Assembly: GCF_003612565.1 (NCBI RefSeq)
Contig: NZ_RAZG01000005.1
Span: 1-64,000, forward strand
Length of the DNA stretch: 64,000 bases
From: Roseburia sp. 1XD42-69
Lineage (GTDB): Bacteria > Bacillota > Clostridia > Lachnospirales > Lachnospiraceae
Direction of reading: 5' to 3'
In this document: positions 62,615 through 64,000 of the stretch, piece by piece
Layout of the letters: each line of letters opens with the position of its first letter
Position numbering within the stretch: the stretch's first letter is position 1
Position numbers and translations under genes: made by a program
Notes under the pieces: generated by a model
Told to the model about the DNA's origin: nothing
Database searches by the model: none
Seen by the model: the letters and a program-made list of their open reading frames with translations, nothing else

Positions 62615-63291
62615 GATTCTACCTCAAATTTGTACCCCATCCCCCAGATAGTCTTAATATACTCTCCCTTTGTCCCCAGCTTGCTGCGCAGCTTTTTTAC
62701 ATGGGTGTCAATCGTCCGGGCATCCCCAAAATAATCATAATTCCAAACATGGTTTAAAATCTTCTCCCTGGACAGGGCAATGCCGGTATTTTCCACAAAA
62801 TAAGTCAGAAGCTCAAATTCCTTGTAGCTTAAATCCACCCGCTCACCCTCCACAGTAACCATGTGGGCCATTTTATCAATTTTAATGCCCCCCACTTCCA
62901 CGCTTTCCTCCTGGGTGAGTTTATTGGACCTGCGAAGGATTGCCTCCACCCGGGCCACCAGGATTTTGGGGCTGAAAGGTTTGGAAATATACTCGTCCAC
63001 CCCCATTTCAAAGCCTAATAGCTCGTCGGACTCATCGCCCTTTGCCGTGAGCATTATAATTGGGACTTTGGATGTCTCCCGGATTTCCCTGCACACGTCC
63101 CAGCCGTTCATTTTAGGCATCATAACGTCCAGGATAATCAATGCGATCTCTTTGTCTTTGTAAAATAAATCCAGGGCCTCCTCCCCGTCTGCTGCCTCAG
63201 CCACGTCAAAATTGTTCCTGATAAGAAAATCTTTTACAAGTTTCCGCATACGGCTCTCATCATCTACAACTAATATTTTAATTTTATCCAT
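62611..63291 (-). CDS. OmpR/PhoB-family response regulator
   Basis: 226 residues: REC domain (VVDDESRMRKL, LDVMMPKMNGWD, EYISKPFSPK) and winged helix ending IKTIWGMGYKFE. Paired with the downstream kinase by a 4-bp overlap. AAAGGAGAAG ribosome site. Target genes cannot be read from the window. Confidence 0.95.
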   Translation of the reverse strand: MDKIKILVVDDESRMRKLVKDFLIRNNFDVAEAADGEEALDLFYKDKEIALIILDVMMPKMNGWDVCREIRETSKVPIIMLTAKGDESDELLGFEMGVDEYISKPFSPKILVARVEAILRRSNKLTQEESVEVGGIKIDKMAHMVTVEGERVDLSYKEFELLTYFVENTGIALSREKILNHVWNYDYFGDARTIDTHVKKLRSKLGTKGEYIKTIWGMGYKFEVES

Positions 63292-63375
63292 AAATATACT
63301 TCTCCTTTATCTGCTTTTCACGTACTTTATGTACAAAAAACTATAACAGATAAATATGAAAAATGCGTGTTTTCC

Positions 63376-63987
63376 TCACTGCTGCTCCTGCTTTACCAGG
63401 GCTGCCTCCCGCTCTTTTAACTGTTCCTCTTTTTCCTCCAGTTTTGATTCCCAGTTTTCATATTTTTCTACCAGGGCATTTTCATAATTTACGATATTTA
63501 TGTTTCCGCTGGTGGCGGTCACTGCAAACATTCCTGCCACAATGAGAAGCAGAATCACGTTAATAAAGAAGCTGGCACGAAATCTGGTTTTAAAGTTTAC
63601 ATTCTGTACCTTTTTTTCCGTCACCACTTTTTTTACCACTTTAACGCTTTGCTTTTGCCCTGTCCCCTCACTGCCAAAGGAATCCCGCTCCGCGGTTTTG
63701 GCGCCGCCTTTTGAGGCTGCCACGGGGATAGGGGGAATATTTTCTGTCATAAAATAGGGGACGGACATTAAATACTCCTGCAACGTGCTTAAAAAATGAT
63801 ACCCCACCGGGGTCTCGAATAATTTCTGGTTGATGAGCTGACAGTACACCTTTAACACTGTCTCCGGGTCATCCATCTGGGTATGTTCCTTCACATAGCG
63901 GATTCCGTCTATTTCACGCTGTGCCTTATCCCTCATTTCTCCATTGGGAAATGCAAAGCCTCCGGCTTCATAAGGGTTTCTTCTCAT
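63376..63987 (-). CDS. Single-pass membrane protein with coiled-coil tail
   Basis: 203 residues: a soluble N-terminal part (about 1-95; DDPETVLKVYCQLINQKLFETPVG), a Lys/Val-rich linker, one membrane segment (about 138-160) and a charged coiled coil (about 168-203; KLEEKEEQLKEREAAL). No family recognised. GGAGGAAG precedes the ATG; it lies 84 bp upstream of the two-component pair and may be its first operon member. Confidence 0.65.
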   Translation of the reverse strand: MRRNPYEAGGFAFPNGEMRDKAQREIDGIRYVKEHTQMDDPETVLKVYCQLINQKLFETPVGYHFLSTLQEYLMSVPYFMTENIPPIPVAASKGGAKTAERDSFGSEGTGQKQSVKVVKKVVTEKKVQNVNFKTRFRASFFINVILLLIVAGMFAVTATSGNINIVNYENALVEKYENWESKLEEKEEQLKEREAALVKQEQQ

Positions 63988-64000
63988 GTTTTCTTCCTCC

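Noticed and set aside
1-64000. tRNA, rRNA or known riboswitches
   Set aside because: No cloverleaf, rRNA segment or recognisable riboswitch core was seen in the intergenic regions, which are mostly under 250 bp.

Overview
The window is typical of a Gram-positive obligate anaerobe, most likely a motile Lachnospiraceae (Clostridia): class III (oxygen-sensitive) ribonucleotide reductase NrdDG, strong AGGAGG ribosome sites, YesM/YesN two-component control of an oligosaccharide ABC importer, DUF5721, and moderate GC. CheV, an MCP, two diguanylate cyclases and a PilZ protein imply chemotaxis, motility and c-di-GMP signalling. Almost every gene is on the minus strand. No rRNA, tRNA, insertion sequence, phage gene or CRISPR array was seen.

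Layout. (1) 0.2-4.9 kb: an alpha/beta hydrolase, then a minus-strand operon of ABC ATPase, ABC-2 permease, sensor kinase, a truncated CPBP protease and an intact CPBP protease. Its expected response regulator is absent here; an unpaired OmpR-type regulator lies at 24.5-25.2 kb, on the far side of the sugar locus. (2) 5.1-24.3 kb: a xylo-oligosaccharide locus with importer (two permeases and a binding lipoprotein), SGNH esterase, YesM-type kinase, GH8 exo-oligoxylanase, YesN-type regulator and GH3 glycosidase; a divergent AraC regulator; then a xylulokinase, FucI/AraA-like isomerase, DUF4867 and MCP unit. (3) 25.4-30.3 kb: a hendecad coiled-coil protein built on a 33-bp tandem repeat, two diguanylate cyclases meeting tail to tail, a CorA transporter and an MntR/DtxR-like regulator.

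(4) 30.3-42.1 kb is the most interesting part: a peptide-pheromone-controlled bacteriocin locus. A short gene at 39590-39733 encodes a 47-residue double-glycine precursor whose mature part is a cationic peptide resembling streptococcal competence pheromones. Beside it lie a C39-peptidase ABC exporter, an AgrC/ComD-type kinase and a LytTR response regulator. The promoters of the pheromone operon and of the regulator gene each carry a 9-bp direct repeat with a 12-bp spacer, set at the same distance from the -35 element. Downstream, two bacteriocin-like precursors share near-identical leaders but have unrelated cores, and each is flanked by a conserved dyad box plus hairpin upstream and a long hairpin downstream. 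Unknown membrane proteins, a GyrI-like protein, an HlyD-type accessory protein and a BIG2-repeat surface protein complete the row.

(5) 42.2-64 kb is mostly housekeeping and cell-envelope genes: HtrA, NrdG/NrdD (with tandem NrdR boxes), FolC, DegV, a transglutaminase-like lipoprotein, M18 aminopeptidase, DUF5721, PilZ, GpmI, a CapA-type lipoprotein, Ung, HisF, HisH, a lysine-rich membrane protein, CheV, a lipoprotein, an OmpR/HAMP two-component pair and a small membrane protein.
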